This document shows, piece after piece, positions 20,293 to 32,600 of a DNA stretch of 64,000 bases (within the stretch, counting starts at the first letter, position 1; every line of letters starts with the position of its first letter). Under the pieces are notes generated by a model. It did not search any database and was not told where the DNA came from. It saw only the letters and a program-made list of their open reading frames with translations. The position numbers and the translations under genes are program-made. Source of the stretch: Erpobdella octoculata (lineage: Eukaryota > Annelida > Clitellata > Hirudinida > Erpobdellidae); assembly GCA_963978895.1 (NCBI GenBank), contig OZ022246.1:10703820-10767819 (forward strand). Direction: 5' to 3'.

Positions 20293-23200
20293 TATATACT
20301 AGCTGACCCAGCAAACGTTGTTTTGCTTTTTAAAAAGGATGCTTTCCTCGTGGCTTAGAAGTCTAAGGATTAACGCCACGTAATAAATTTTTGTTTAGAA
20401 CTTAAAATAAACAATTGTAAACATTAAACAACATTATTTAAGAAAATTTCAAAAATGTAATAGAATGCTTAATTAGATGATGGAAATTTTTATTAATTTT
20501 AACTACGATTTGCCCACAAAAAAGCAAGTTCAGTGGTTAAGTTGTTATAAGGGATTTAATTTAATTCAATTGTTTTTATAATTTTCTCGTGAGAAGGATT
20601 ATTAATGCAAAATTTAAAAAATTATTAACAAAATTTAGTCAGAGAAAAAAAATAAAAATCATCTCCAATTGTCCAGGTAATTAAAAAGTATAGACAAAGT
20701 AAATGAATAAAGAAACATCTATCAAGATATAACAAACCATAGTCTTCTCTCCTCTGCATAGTTTTTCATAATTAAAAAACTCGGCAGACATTTTGTATTC
20801 ATCGAGAGGTCTAACCAATTTATTTTTGTTCGATGTGGGAGACGAATTGTCTTGTTTCAATAGTTCTTGAAAGTGTGTTTTGTAGGCCAAATATCTTTCA
20901 TGATATGGTTCTGTTTATTTGATAGAATAAAAAGGATTTAACATCAAAAAATCACATAGGAAATAAAAAAATTTAAAAAAATTTAAACAAAAAAATCTAA
21001 TATATTGTGCTAGACATCTAATACAACAAAATATCAATATCAAAAGTTGTGTCATTTAATGTTTCTCAACTGGCCAATCGAAACAACCATGCAATAAAAG
21101 AGTAAATGAAAACAGATTCATGCACTAACAACTAGCTTCATAACAAAGAGCAAAACGACAGACTAAAGTTAGTATTATAACAACAAATTAAGAGATTTAA
21201 ATGCTTGTCTGCTCTTTTTTAACAGCAAAAAGTCTAGTCTATAGTGTAAATTTTTGTGCCAAGTAGAGAGATTTTGGGCAAATAAAAACGGACCATAAAA
21301 AATTGGTCCTTGCAGTACTCTAGTTGGCACAGCTTCAGCTATTTGGTATTTTTCGGTCAATGTTGTTATTGTCAACTTCCAATGTTGTTTATCTCAGAAA
21401 CTATAAAATATGTGTTCTCCTTAAGACTTTATTACAACATTTGTACAGAATGTAGTAATGATTGTCAAGCCAAGACAGAAAATTATTTATTTATTAATTA
21501 AGAAAATTTTATAAAACCTCAAAATCCCAAGCTTTAAATCAGTTGTAATTAATATCTAACAAAAATAAAACAAAATTCAATTCTGATTTTCATGTCCTCG
21601 TTGAAATTTAAAAACCTTATAATTTTTAATAGGAAAGTTACAACTTTTTTTATGCCCGATTTGCCAAAACAGACTTTGTAGAAAGTTGTTTATACTATAT
21701 AAAGCATGTGCTCTGTAGGTTTTATTTACATTACATCATCATTACCACCATTACAGTTATGAGATCATTACAATGTAAAACATAGATAATTTACCACTTT
21801 TTGTATATTTCATCATTCAACAAGTTAATAGTACATGTGTACATATGTGCATGAAATGTACACATTTAAAGAAAGTGATCTTATTTCTAAAACTTCGGTA
21901 ATGTCATAGAAAAGGCAATACATGAAAATTTTTAATTTAAACTATTTAGGTTTACACAGAGGTCAAACTAGCGATGCAATACGTTGACTGAACATAAAGT
22001 TAGTATGAGGCATGCTAAAAGAGTATACATTAATTGGAACCATTAAATAATAGATAACACTCTGAAATTTGTTCAAACTAAAACAAAAAATATTTTTAGT
22101 CATAGAAGTCGTTAAGTAAAAATATGACTGGATAAACTTTTTATACGTTAAAAAGTAGGTTAAATATAAATAAACAAAATGAATTATTCGTGATCAGATC
22201 ATATTCAAACTACGTCTATAAAGAAAACTACTGCACCACATTTTACTACAACAACCATCAATCGCATATATTTAGCAACACAGTTCCAATAAAAACAAAC
22301 TCAAAGACAATTAATATGTTAAAACGATTTGATGGTGATAATGATCCATGCCGTGTTTATTAATTTCATTTGTGGTACATTCCAACCTAACTGTAGAAGT
22401 TCTAAAATGAGTAAATGAGCCCGCTGTATGTTGCCTTGCTGTGGTGAAATATAATATAATTGCATTTATTTCTATAATAATAATACACGATTCATTTCAA
22501 CTTCTTCAGTAATACAAGATTCAGTTTAAATTACTTCAGTAATACAAGATTCATTTCAGCCTACACTTCAGTAATATGGTACTTAAACATGCTTACTTTA
22601 AGGCCGATAAACACTTACTTAACAAATTAGGCTGCACATAAAAATATATTCATTATTGAACTCAACCAGTATTAATAATAATTAAAGCACAACTAGTTTG
22701 CATCATCTTTCCAATTTACCGTTCCGGTCCGATTTGCCGGAGATATTTTGTGAAAACGAGTGTTAGTATGCAAAGGAGAATTTTTTTTAATGAACTTCCG
22801 AGCTTGTAAACTTCCACGAACATTACAAGGACATCCGGACAAGTGACAGTTAATAAAAGCACGTAAAAATGACTGAAAGTTTAAATATCTTGACTGAATA
22901 TTTCAAACTCAGATTATTCAGAATTGCACACTGTTTAATTTTAAATACTGATTCACAGAAGATTTTTATTTCTGGATCAAAAGTTGATTATGCTCAATTG
23001 AAAATAATAATTATAAAATATTAATGATAAAAATGTAATGACATTAACAGATTCTATTTAAATGAAAAATAAAAAAGATTATTTCAACCTTATAGTAGCA
23101 ATATGAAAGATAGTCAAGTATGGAAGACCTCGAAACCGTCTGCACTTCTTCTTTTTCCAATATGAACAGTGATGCATTTAGAAATAAAATTGCATGGTAA

Positions 23201-26200
23201 AAGTCCTCAGATGAATATGCTAAGACTCCAAGTTCAAAGCATTCTTTAGCTAATGTAGAAAAATAGTTGCAAAGATGAAAACAATGTATGAAATTCATGA
23301 TTATAAATTTCAGACAAATTATATTTCAAGATATTCAAAACTCACATCTAATACATGTCTTAATAAATCCTAAAATTTCATTGATTAAACTGAAAACCGA
23401 ATCGTCAAGTACGGACCTGATAAGGGAGGAGAATTATTGACTCGCAGAATATTTCCAAGAGCAACCTGGGTGGCATCCAGTGCATAGGTGTCCACCAATC
23501 GAAAAAGAGCAATGGCCGCACCTGATAAGTCCTCCTCATCCGGAAATAATTTTGTCATTGCAGGTAGGTTATTAATAAATTCTGCATACATATTATGTTA
23601 ATTTCAATAAAAATTGTATTACATTAAGTAAAGAAAATGAAAAATACTTCATATTGAAAAATCACTGAGCTGGCTATATAACCAAGCACAAAAGTAGATG
23701 CTGATAATTGAAAAGTTCTTTGTTTTAATCAATAACAAATACAATTAATCCGCTTTACAAAAGTTATTGTTCCGACCAGCTAATGCAAGATCTTTTGTCA
23801 GAGCTATAATAAATCATTCACCTTTTGATTGGAATATCAGGATTTGAATCCTGCTAAGGTTGGCAGAGCTGGCTGGGATGTGTCTTAAATGCTGCATATA
23901 CTAGTAACTCTTGCTGACAAATCGATTATATTTAGTAAAATTGTACACTTATGGACATTACTGTATTCTACTAAATTAACCATTATAACAAATTAACCTT
24001 CAATAGCTATTATACAATAGTTGTTTATAGAAAATTAAATAAATCTACTGTATTATAACTTCAGATTCATTAAATAAATCAGCTTTTATATTAAACTAGC
24101 AGTGCCCGTAGCGGCTTCGCTTGCATGAAATTAGAGAGTTTGAACCGTGCATCCATAGTAGAGATCAATTTTTTAGGTCTCGGCTCGGCCCGTCGACAAC
24201 TTAGCCCAGTCCGTTTTAAAAACTTAAACTCCTGGCCCGGAACAGCCCGTTTGAATTAGGCCCGGCCCATTCTTACAGGCCTAGAAGTTCTATATACTTG
24301 ATGAAAAACTTCGGCCCGTCCCACCTTGACTTCAGGTTTGGCCCGGCCCAACTGAAGACACTAAAATCACTAAAATATCTATATACTTGGTGAAAAACCT
24401 CGGCCCGTCCCACTTTGATTTAAGGTTTGGCCTGGCCCGTGTGAAGACTCTAAAACAACGGCTTAGCCCAACCGGTGATAAACTGGACTTAGCTACTTTT
24501 AACCGGCACAAAACTTCAAAATACTAATTTTTACATTTGTAGCACTTACAGTTTTTGAGTACCAATTATTTTGAAATCAAATAACCCTTATTTCCACCCC
24601 ACATTTGAGGTCCTGGAAACCAAATTTTTAAAAAATGTTGAAACACTTATATCATTATTTTTTGAGTAAATACTAAATACTAATTTTGACATCTGTAGCA
24701 TTCACAGTTTTTGAGTAGCAGTTACTTTAAAAACCAAAGAAACCTTTTTCCACCCCACATTTGAGATCATGAAAACCAAAATTTCATATATCCTTATTTT
24801 TAGAGTAGAAACTAAATACTAATTTTTACTTTTGTAGCATTTACAGTTTTTGAGTAGCAGTTACTTTAAACACCAAGTAACCCAATTTTCCACCCCACAT
24901 TTGAGGTCCTGAAAACCAAATTTTCAAAAAATAGTGAAACACGTATATCATTATTTTTAGAGTAGAAACTAAATACTAATTTTTACTTTTGTAGCATTTA
25001 CAGTTTTTGAGTATCAGTTACTTTAAAAACCAAGTCATCCTATTGTCCAGCCCAAATTTAAGGTCCTGGAAACCAAATTTATAAAAAAATGGTGAAACAC
25101 GTATATCTTTATTTTTAGAATAGAAACTAAATACTAATTTTTAAATCTGTGGTATTTACAGTTTTTGAGTAGCAGTTACTTTAAAAAACAAATAACCCTA
25201 TTTTCCACCCCACATTTGAAGTCCTGGAAATCAAATTTTCAAAAAATGCTAAAACACGTATTTCATTATTTTTGGAGTAGAAACTAAATACTAATTTTTA
25301 CTCCTGTAGCATTAACAGTTTTTGAGTAGAAGCTACTTTAAAAACCAAATAACCCAATTTTCCAACCCACATTTGAGGTCCGGGAAACCGAATTTTGAAA
25401 AAATGGTGAAACACGTATCTTTTTATTTTTCAAAAAGAATCTATAAACCAAATTTCAAAATCTCCTCATTTTTGGTCTTCGAGATATACATTGTTTTAGA
25501 AAAAAAGTTTGTTTTCCAGTTTTTTCCCCTCAGGAGCAAAATTTTCAAAAATCTTTTCTTAGCGGATGTTTACGCTATAAAAGTAATATAAGTTCCAAAT
25601 TTCACGTTCCTAGGATGATGCGTTTGAGCTCGGCGTTGATTATCAGTCAGTCATCTGTCAGTCAGTCAGTCAGTCAGTCAGTCAGTCAGTCAGGACATGT
25701 TCTTTTATATATATAGATAAGCCAATATCGACAAAAATGACATTAACCTTCAGTATTTTTGCCTCGTACATAATCATCAATGATGGACTGCCACTCAGAT
25801 GTAAATCTCCGAACCAATTTGAAAGCATTAACTGGATTGGAAACAAACTTTTCAGGGTCTTCAAGAGCTACATTGCCATGCTGCTCTAGATCATCAGCAA
25901 TTCTAAAAAAATGTGAAGAATTGAATTTAAATACAGTACTTATAATGTAATAGTTATAAAACATGCCCACAACAAGCACATTCATTATCAAAAAAATTTG
26001 TGACAAATAAATTGTTTGAGTTTGAGTTTGTTTATTCAGTTATCAATACATACATTCAAAATCACAAATAAGACAAAACAAAAAAAAAACAATAATAATT
26101 AAATAGTCATTATAATAGCATGTATGATTGATGAAGAGGTGCTGCATCAGGCCCCTCTATGCTGACGAGTTATACTGCAATCAAAGTCGAGCGAGTTGAT

Positions 26201-28014
26201 CTTTGAAGGCATTCACCGAACATGCGTCCACTGCTTCCTGCGTCAAGGAGTTCCAGCTGAAAGCTACTCGATTTGTGAAAAAGTGTTTTCGCTCTTCACA
26301 TCCTTTAATTCTTTGTGGTAAAAGAAGGCAGTTGTGACCTCTCAAACAATAGGATCTGTTAGTTTGCCATGTGGGATGTTTTTGCAATACAAAAAAATTC
26401 ATTTCATCAATATGAGCCAGTATTTTGTATTGTTGGATCAAATCGCCTCTAACCCTACGTTCTTCAAGCGTGGTAATTCCAAGCTTCTGTAGTCTTTCTA
26501 AGTATGGTAAATGTTTGATTGTTGTAATTATTTTTGTAACTTTGTGCTGGACCTTTTCGAGAGTATCAATGTCCCGGCTTAGATGAGGAGACCAAACTTG
26601 AACTGCATATTCGAGGTGTGGTCGAATGTAGGCCTGGTATAATGTTTTCCAAAGATGGAGACTACGACTTCGGAATAATTTTTTGAGTCTACCAAGAGTT
26701 CTATTAGCCAAGGCAGCCGCTGCATTCACTTGAGACCTTGCTTTGAGATCATCCGATACTAGAACACCAAGATCTCGTTCGACTGTCATTACTTCTAAAT
26801 TCTTTCTATTTCCATCTGGGTCTAACATAGAATAAATAAATTTTGATTTCTGATTGGTTCGTCCAACGTGCATAACTTTGCATTTGTCAATGTTGAATGG
26901 CATCAACCATTTGTGTGACCACTGGACTGCCTCATCTATATCGTTTTGGAGTCTGATACAGTCTTCCACGGATTTGATAATCCCAATGATTTTACTATCA
27001 TCTGCAAAAAGCTTGATGTGTTGAGATAATTTGTCAGGGAGGTCATTTATATAGAGCAAAAACAATAGAGGCCCAAGTACTGAGCCTTGCGGTACCCCAC
27101 TCGTAACCTTTTTCCATCCTGAAGTACAACTGTCGATCTGAACTCTCTGCTGATGATTGGTTAACCAAGATTCAATCCATTTGTGAAGAGAGCCCTGTAT
27201 ACCGTACGCTCTCAGTTTGTGCAATAAACACCGATGTGGGACTTTGTCAAAAGCTTTCGCAAAATCTGTGTAGACAACATCCACAGAAACACCAAGATGA
27301 ACACTTTCTGTCAGAATGTCGCGGGCTTCCAGTAAGTTGCTTACGCATCCTTTTTTTCTTACAAATCCGTGTTGACTTTTAGTTATTAGGTTATTTATAG
27401 TGCAGAAAGACGTGATTTGCTCGTGAATAAACTTTTCGCATACTTTGCAAAGTACGGAAGTTAATGATACTGGCCTATAGTTTCCTGCCTTTATTTTGCT
27501 ACCTTTTTTAAAAATGGGCGTAACATTAGCTAGTTTCCATAGATCTGGTACCATGCCTGTGGTGATAGACATTCTAAAGATGAGAGTGATAGGAATTGCA
27601 AGAGCAGCTGCGCTGTTTTTTAATATACGAGGATGAAATCCATCAACTCCCATAGCCTTGTTCGCCAAGAGTTCTGATAGTCAGAAGATTTATAGTCAAA
27701 TCACTGAACAACTGCATTGGCACAAACTCAACCGATTCCAACTATTTTTTTTTCATCAAACAGCTTTATAAATGTTAAAATAGCTGATTATTTCAAACCA
27801 GTCTAAATGGAGTATATATGTTGGCAGAAAAAATGTGAACCTACTTTGCCAGCTCTTGGAGTCTAAATGTTTCTTTAGAGATGTAATTCCTCAAATTATT
27901 AGCAACATCTTTTTCTGAATGAAGAACTTTCTCCAAATCTGCAATGGCTGAAAATAATTCGACAGCATCCAGAGAACAAAGTCCAAGCAGAGATATAATT
28001 ATAATGGCAAACAT
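17279..28014 (-). CDS. P4HA: Prolyl 4-hydroxylase alpha subunit (complete, 14 coding exons)
   Basis: Product about 523 residues (human P4HA1 534). It hydroxylates X-Pro-Gly prolines of procollagen in the ER using Fe(II), 2-oxoglutarate and ascorbate, and pairs with protein disulphide isomerase. Exons (high to low): 28014-27845, 25902-25748, 23581-23417, 23249-23089, 22438-22387, 20910-20738, 20134-19964, 19679-19609, 18974-18875, 18246-18193, 17997-17935, 17739-17671, 17519-17423, 17349-17279. Signal peptide at residues 1-17 (MFAIIIISLLGLCSLDA). N-terminal coiled-coil about 20-100, TPR-like peptide-binding domain about 150-230, C-terminal dioxygenase. Iron ligands H419 and D421 (EPHFDFAR) and H489; the 2-oxoglutarate lysine is K499 in GNKW, ten residues on as in the family. 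No ER-retention tail, as expected. All phases close, so the gene looks intact. Confidence 0.97.
18032..18112. repeat. (TA)n microsatellite in a P4HA intron
   Basis: About 34 bp of uninterrupted TA, then a degenerate TA-rich patch. Confidence 0.95.
18356..18838 (+). mobile_element. Helitron-like non-autonomous element, GAGC-rich interior
   Basis: Starts A|TCTATACATATATAAATG and ends near GGGTAACCCCGCAAG|T. It follows the pattern of an element inserted between A and T with a TC start and a CTRR-type (here decayed to CAAG) end, with a small GGGTAACCC hairpin just inside the end. The interior carries a degenerate GAGCAAGCGTGAACGG-type tandem that gives a spurious Arg/Glu/Ser-rich frame. Related copies lie at 34544-34880 and 59523-59790. 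The family assignment is inference. It sits in the P4HA intron between exons 9 and 10. Confidence 0.5.
20227..20292. repeat. (TA)n microsatellite
   Basis: About 58 bp of TA ending ATAGAT, directly before the CTAG end at 20299. Confidence 0.95.
20299..20450 (-). mobile_element. Helitron-like 3' end (CTAGCTGACCCAGCAAACG family)
   Basis: The terminal sequence ACTAGCTGACCCAGCAAACG, then TTGTTTTGC, is identical over about 30 bp to the start at 59522. Reverse-complemented, it ends GCTAG|T. Further in, GTGGCTTAGAAGTCTAAGG then ATTAACGCCAC matches the tail of the SINE near 30003-30050. The right boundary is unknown. Confidence 0.5.
24096..25717 (-). mobile_element. Helitron-like element (1.6 kb) with internal 157-bp satellite
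   Basis: On the minus strand the element begins A|TCTATATATAT (25718-25708) and ends GGGCACTGCTAG|T (24108-24095). This fits TC...CTRR ends inserted between A and T, with a short AGCG/CGCT hairpin inside the end. Next to the TC end is a GTCAGTCA tandem (25645-25690), then a tandem array. A block of diverged GGCCCGGCCC-type repeats occupies about 24170-24480. No Rep/helicase coding was found, so it is non-autonomous. It lies in P4HA intron 2. Confidence 0.55.
24500..25430. repeat. Tandem array, period about 157 bp, six copies
   Basis: The marker CAGTTTTTGAGTA recurs near 24549, 24714, 24844, 25001, 25159 and 25315, each followed by a TTCCACCCCACATTTGAGG block and AAACACGTATAT. One spacing (24714-24844) is shorter by about 27 bp. 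It is entirely inside the Helitron-like element at 24096-25717. Confidence 0.9.
26010..27690 (-). mobile_element. 5'-truncated CR1/jockey-superfamily LINE in P4HA intron 1
   Basis: Contains one uninterrupted reverse-transcriptase frame (26181-27668, about 495 residues, open a few codons further upstream) followed by a short 3' UTR. The 3' UTR has AATAAA and a CAAACT-type terminal repeat around 26018-26033. The upstream frame closes at a stop near 27684, so the endonuclease and the start of ORF2 are missing. Same strand as P4HA, between its exons 1 and 2. Confidence 0.93.
26181..27668 (-). CDS. Non-LTR retrotransposon reverse transcriptase (partial ORF2)
   Basis: Reverse-transcriptase fragment, about 495 residues, without stops. 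Motifs in order: GVDGFHPRILK near residue 7, YRPVSLTSVLCKV near 63 (motif 2), DFAKAFDKV near 138 with the first catalytic Asp, SGVPQGSVLGPLLFLLYIND near 190-210 (motif 4), and FADD near 222 with the other two Asp. A thumb and a C-terminal HLEYAVQVWSP...RRVRGDL segment typical of CR1/Rex1/jockey-type LINEs follow. The N-terminal APE endonuclease is absent through 5' truncation. The clean frame suggests a recent insertion. The internal methionine is not the native start. Confidence 0.95.
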   Translation of the reverse strand: MANKAMGVDGFHPRILKNSAAALAIPITLIFRMSITTGMVPDLWKLANVTPIFKKGSKIKAGNYRPVSLTSVLCKVCEKFIHEQITSFCTINNLITKSQHGFVRKKGCVSNLLEARDILTESVHLGVSVDVVYTDFAKAFDKVPHRCLLHKLRAYGIQGSLHKWIESWLTNHQQRVQIDSCTSGWKKVTSGVPQGSVLGPLLFLLYINDLPDKLSQHIKLFADDSKIIGIIKSVEDCIRLQNDIDEAVQWSHKWLMPFNIDKCKVMHVGRTNQKSKFIYSMLDPDGNRKNLEVMTVERDLGVLVSDDLKARSQVNAAAALANRTLGRLKKLFRSRSLHLWKTLYQAYIRPHLEYAVQVWSPHLSRDIDTLEKVQHKVTKIITTIKHLPYLERLQKLGITTLEERRVRGDLIQQYKILAHIDEMNFFVLQKHPTWQTNRSYCLRGHNCLLLPQRIKGCEERKHFFTNRVAFSWNSLTQEAVDACSVNAFKDQLARL

Positions 28015-29657
28015 GAAGATTCCACAAATTCTAAAAAAACCAAAACAATGTATAGTATGTAGCTCAAATAACTTAAAATATATAACTGATTTTCAAGTGG
28101 TACAGCAACTTCAAATCAGGTGTTAAAAAACTCAAAATTACTTCAAGTTCAAGATATGTAAAGATTAGGTTGGACTTTTATGATACAATTATTATTATTA
28201 TACTTCAAAAATCAGTCCAGCTTATCACTCCATTTCTTTCTCTCTCACTCAACGCAATGAAAGATGTCAGGTTACTGGCTCATTGTCTTTGTCAGTCTGA
28301 CCCTCTCAAGACTAGATAACTGTCAGTGTCTTTTTTAAATGCTTTTCTTTAGCTTATTTATGAGCAGTTAATGCTAACAATAAAACGTATACTAGTGTGT
28401 TCTAGAGCTTTCATGAGAGCAGTGGCGTCACTATGGTTGGTGTCACCGAGTGCGGCAACTCATGGTGTCACCTCGTCACGACTTACCCCATAAACTTATT
28501 CTTATATATCATTCCAAAAAGTCAGCCCCAGCTCTAACCAACCTCCCCGAAAAACACTCAAATTAATTGCAAGTAGTAATAGCTATAAAAAGTGAGCATA
28601 AATTTGGCACCAATCTCAGATTCATTTTAAATTCTATGCTACTGTCATGTAGTGCATAAAAGGGAATTGCTTTGATATTAGAATAAGAACAAATTTTATC
28701 AAGCAAAAATTAAATTCATCTTCTAGCTCTAGCTAGGGACGCCACTGCACGAGATCTCTTTCCATGTGATGATGTGATCATCTATTCTGCTATTCTCCTA
28801 CTCACTAGTTTTCATCCAATCTCTCAGTCTATTTCTATTGAGTCTGTCTATTCTTCTATTGAATTCTATTGAATAGTCTATTTACTCAGTCTATTTATAA
28901 TTTATATTATCTAATAAATTTCCCCATTTGGACAGCCTATTCTGCTGGGACACTAGAACTGAATAAATTGCCATTACCTAATTTCGTTACAAAGGAATAC
29001 AATAATTTACTTTAATTTGAATAGCAAATCACAGACAGCAGGAGATTGTTTCAAGTGTTGTATCAAACACGACACGATTCAAAACAGTTAAAAGTTAATT
29101 TTAATTCAACAAGAAATGAGCCTGGTATTTTTCCAATAAGCTGGTGATAAAAGCAAACAAAAAAAGCATAAGTCGTTTAGATTTAAAAATTTATTTTCTA
29201 TAATCGAATATAGGTCTATATGCGTGATATCGGAGTTTTTCATTCTTTGATAAGTTCATTTTGGTTGATCGATTTTGTCAAGTTACACTGGTACAGAATA
29301 GTTTTTAAAATCTGCCATTTGATGGTTAGAACCAAAATTACTACTTTATTTTTATTTACTAATCTCATCTCCGCACCAGGCAGCGTGTAACTGAAGCTTT
29401 TAGATTTATTTTTCAGATGATAACAAGGACCTTATGAGATTTTCATAACTTTTAAAACATCACAGTCATGTGAAATTTTGGACCAAGTAAGAAAGCCAAA
29501 CTAGACTAGAGTTACTTGGTCATGTAAGCCAAAAAAGAAAAAACACAGTCATCTTTACAATCGTGATAAAGCTATATTACATACTAAACAGAATGCTCCA
29601 AAGTTTGTTTTTTATACATCAAATTAATAATAACTCAATTTTATGTAAAACTAGTAT
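28015..29657. other. P4HA-ASCC3 intergenic spacer
   Basis: It holds the upstream region of P4HA and the region beyond the ASCC3 stop. Apart from the hAT MITE at 28420-28747 nothing is identified. A candidate promoter cannot be told by eye. A TCTATT-rich imperfect repeat lies around 28790-28890. Confidence 0.5.
28420..28747. mobile_element. hAT-type MITE (328 bp)
   Basis: Ends are CAGTGGCGTCACTATGG and AGCTAGGGACGCCACTG; the outer CAGTGGCGTC is perfectly inverted. The flanking 8-mers CATGAGAG (28412-28419) and CACGAGAT (28748-28755) match at 6 of 8 positions, as expected for an aged duplication. No coding capacity. Confidence 0.8.
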
Positions 29658-32600
29658 TTAGGCCATTTTAACATCAAGAAGAATCTCATATTGTTGATCT
29701 AAGCCAAGATATGAATCACTCATCAGAAATAATGTGTATACACGCTTCCCAATTTTGCTAGGAGCCTTAAACAGAAGCTGAACAGCAGTTTTGGACCGAA
29801 CAAAGCCAATTTTCTTGAGAGCCACAACTTCTCTGGTCTCTACTTCCCCAAGAAGTAAAACCCAGCCTTCTTCTTTTGGTTTGGGAAACTTGGTTGGATA
29901 AACATAGTTGCTCTGCAATAAAAATAAGTTTCAATGACCAAACTAAACACCCATCAAAATGGTTCAATAAGGGCCATCCATATATATTTTGTTGACAATG
30001 TTTAATGTGGCGTTAATCGTTAGACATCTAGGCCACAAAGAAAGGGTCCTTTGCAGAGGCAGCAATTTATAGGCGCCTACCCCTTTAGCAATGCGAGTGA
30101 ACTCCTTGCTTAAGGGAGTTACGCTGGTGACGCCGGTGAGGCTCGAACTGCCGACTTAACAATCGACAGGCGAGCGCTCCACCGCCCTGCCACCAGCGCC
30201 TCAGATGGATGAAAAGTTCCTCACCATATGCACTAGTATGCAAATCATTCACTCAGGAAACACCCCCTTGTAATATATGGATGGCCTCTAAATAGTAAAC
30301 CTTACCTTCCGACTAGTTTTCAATCTGCTAGTACGAGTCAGTTCAACATTTAGCATGTAGTCTTTATTCGTTGAAACGTTGAGCCACTGACCGTCTATAA
30401 GACAAACATAAACAACAGTTATTAGCTAAATAAAATCAATATGACCATAAAAATTATAAATATTTTTTATATAATATTAAGCCTAAGCAGTGCATGATGA
30501 GCGAATTATATAAAATATTTAAATTTGAAGCATGCTTTTAAATTCATTCAAATGAGTTTTACAAAAGTCATGCAAATAATTGAAAAGAAAAGTGTGCCAA
30601 GCTTAATTAAAGCCATTCAATTTCCATTTTCCCTTTTGGGTGAAAATTGTCTGAGAAATCCTCAGAGGCTTTGTAATTAAGAGCAAAGGTGAGAGCCTTG
30701 CTGAAATTGGCTATAGAGTAGAGCTCGGCAGGGGTGGAATTTCACATTAAGGTTATTAAAAAAGACCGTTCTGGTCCGAGGCTATTGTGCCGAGCTTTGG
30801 GGTTTTGTGCCTGTGAAGGAGCTATGCCCAATTCAACACGCACCAGCATTGATATTTTGTGCCTACAAAAAATTGGCCCATGCAGGGCTCTATTATGAGA
30901 GCAACTCTGAAATATTTCAGGGTTTCTGAATTTCTGCTACTATGGACCTATCTGTGACAATCATGTTCAGGACTTTTCGGAGTACATGCACGACTAGATT
31001 TACACATCCGCTTCCAACTGTTTCAGGCTTTCTCCTGGTTTCTGATGCCTACTTTTGAGGTCGTCTTGAAATATTTCTGTCACATGTAGATTCCCAAATC
31101 TAATCTCGAGGACTTTCACAATGATATATATTGTAATCTTTTTTATTCAAAATGTACTCAAGAAACTGTATTTATATATATACATTTATACATACACACA
31201 TACAATGTAAAATCTAACTCCGCCTCGCATTTGCATGCCCGTCCCAAGCCTGGATAAAAGATGAGATGAAGAAAAAATGGGGATCCACGACAGGAATACT
31301 TTGGCATTTCCTAAAAACTGCTATTTTAGCCCTAAAACACCTGGTTTAAAGTACTATGAACTATTTATATAAAATTAAAACCTAGTCGACTCATTGAGTG
31401 TCATGGTGTAATTCTTTGTAACAATGTGCAGTGGTGACAATTCAAAGCTTAGTTTAAATGCCGTGACAATCCAAATTTAAAAACCAAAGAAGACTAGGTG
31501 CCATAAAATAAAATATTTGTACATTAAAATGAAAGACTTATGTAAACTCCTGGCTCAAAAGGTACTAATGACCAATTTAAAAAAAAAAAGATAAATCCTC
31601 AACATACACACCTTGATTTGACGTAAATACCACTTTCTTTTCATTGTTCTTATAAATATCTTGTTCTTGAACTTCTTGCATGGTTATTCGTGTTTTGATG
31701 ATGGGAAGGTGAATAAGAGCTTCAAAAACCTGTCATGAAGTAATGAAAACCAAATATTACAATCATTCAGCTATACTAAATTTATTTTTCTAAAATTTAC
31801 AAAGAATTGATTAGTAAAATGGTTTAGTATAGACAGGAATAAAAAACCAATTAAATATTACAGAAAAAATTTGCTGCAATCAGCACTTTTTTAGTTCATC
31901 ATTAAGAAACAAATTTGTAACACAAGGCACAAACATAATTAAGTAGCGACCAATAACACCAACCTGATTAATTTGATCTGAAGTTAATGAATTGTTAAGC
32001 ATTCTCTCTAAAACAGGGTATTTGCCATCTATGAAATTTATTATCTGAGGTAATGAATTTATACTTTCTCCAGAAGAACCAGCTTTCCTGTTTTTATAAT
32101 AAAAAAAGTTTTAAAAAAGTGAATATGCAGCTCAGCTTGATTATATTAAATGGGATAAATTTCCTCTGCACAAGTTTACTAAACGTAGTTAAGAACTTAC
32201 ATTTCGGTCAAAATCGTGCAAAATTTATTCAATAACAAACATATAAATATTCGACTAAAATAAAAATTTGGCCCAGAAATTATTTGTTCAGAAATAAACA
32301 CCGAAATGAATATATTTAAAGAAATGTTTTTCATGGAAACAATAAAAATAAAAGAAGAAGTAATAAACTGCAATAAATTATAATATTGTTGCTAAAATGG
32401 ATAAGAAATAAATACCACTTTCTAATGATACTTTGGAGTGAGAGAAAATTTTAGAGTTACTAATCAGCTGTGTAAAATTCAACTTTAATAAAGATCTAGG
32501 TCATGAGATTATTTGGCTGAGTCAACGATGAGATGCTCACTGAGCTGAGACCAATGTCCTCGTGATTACAAGTCAGTCATGTTAATTAATTGGCTAACTG

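Noticed and set aside
30121..30200. Possible tRNA gene on the minus strand
   Set aside because: A and B boxes exist but the cloverleaf is incomplete and the sequence continues as a SINE body.
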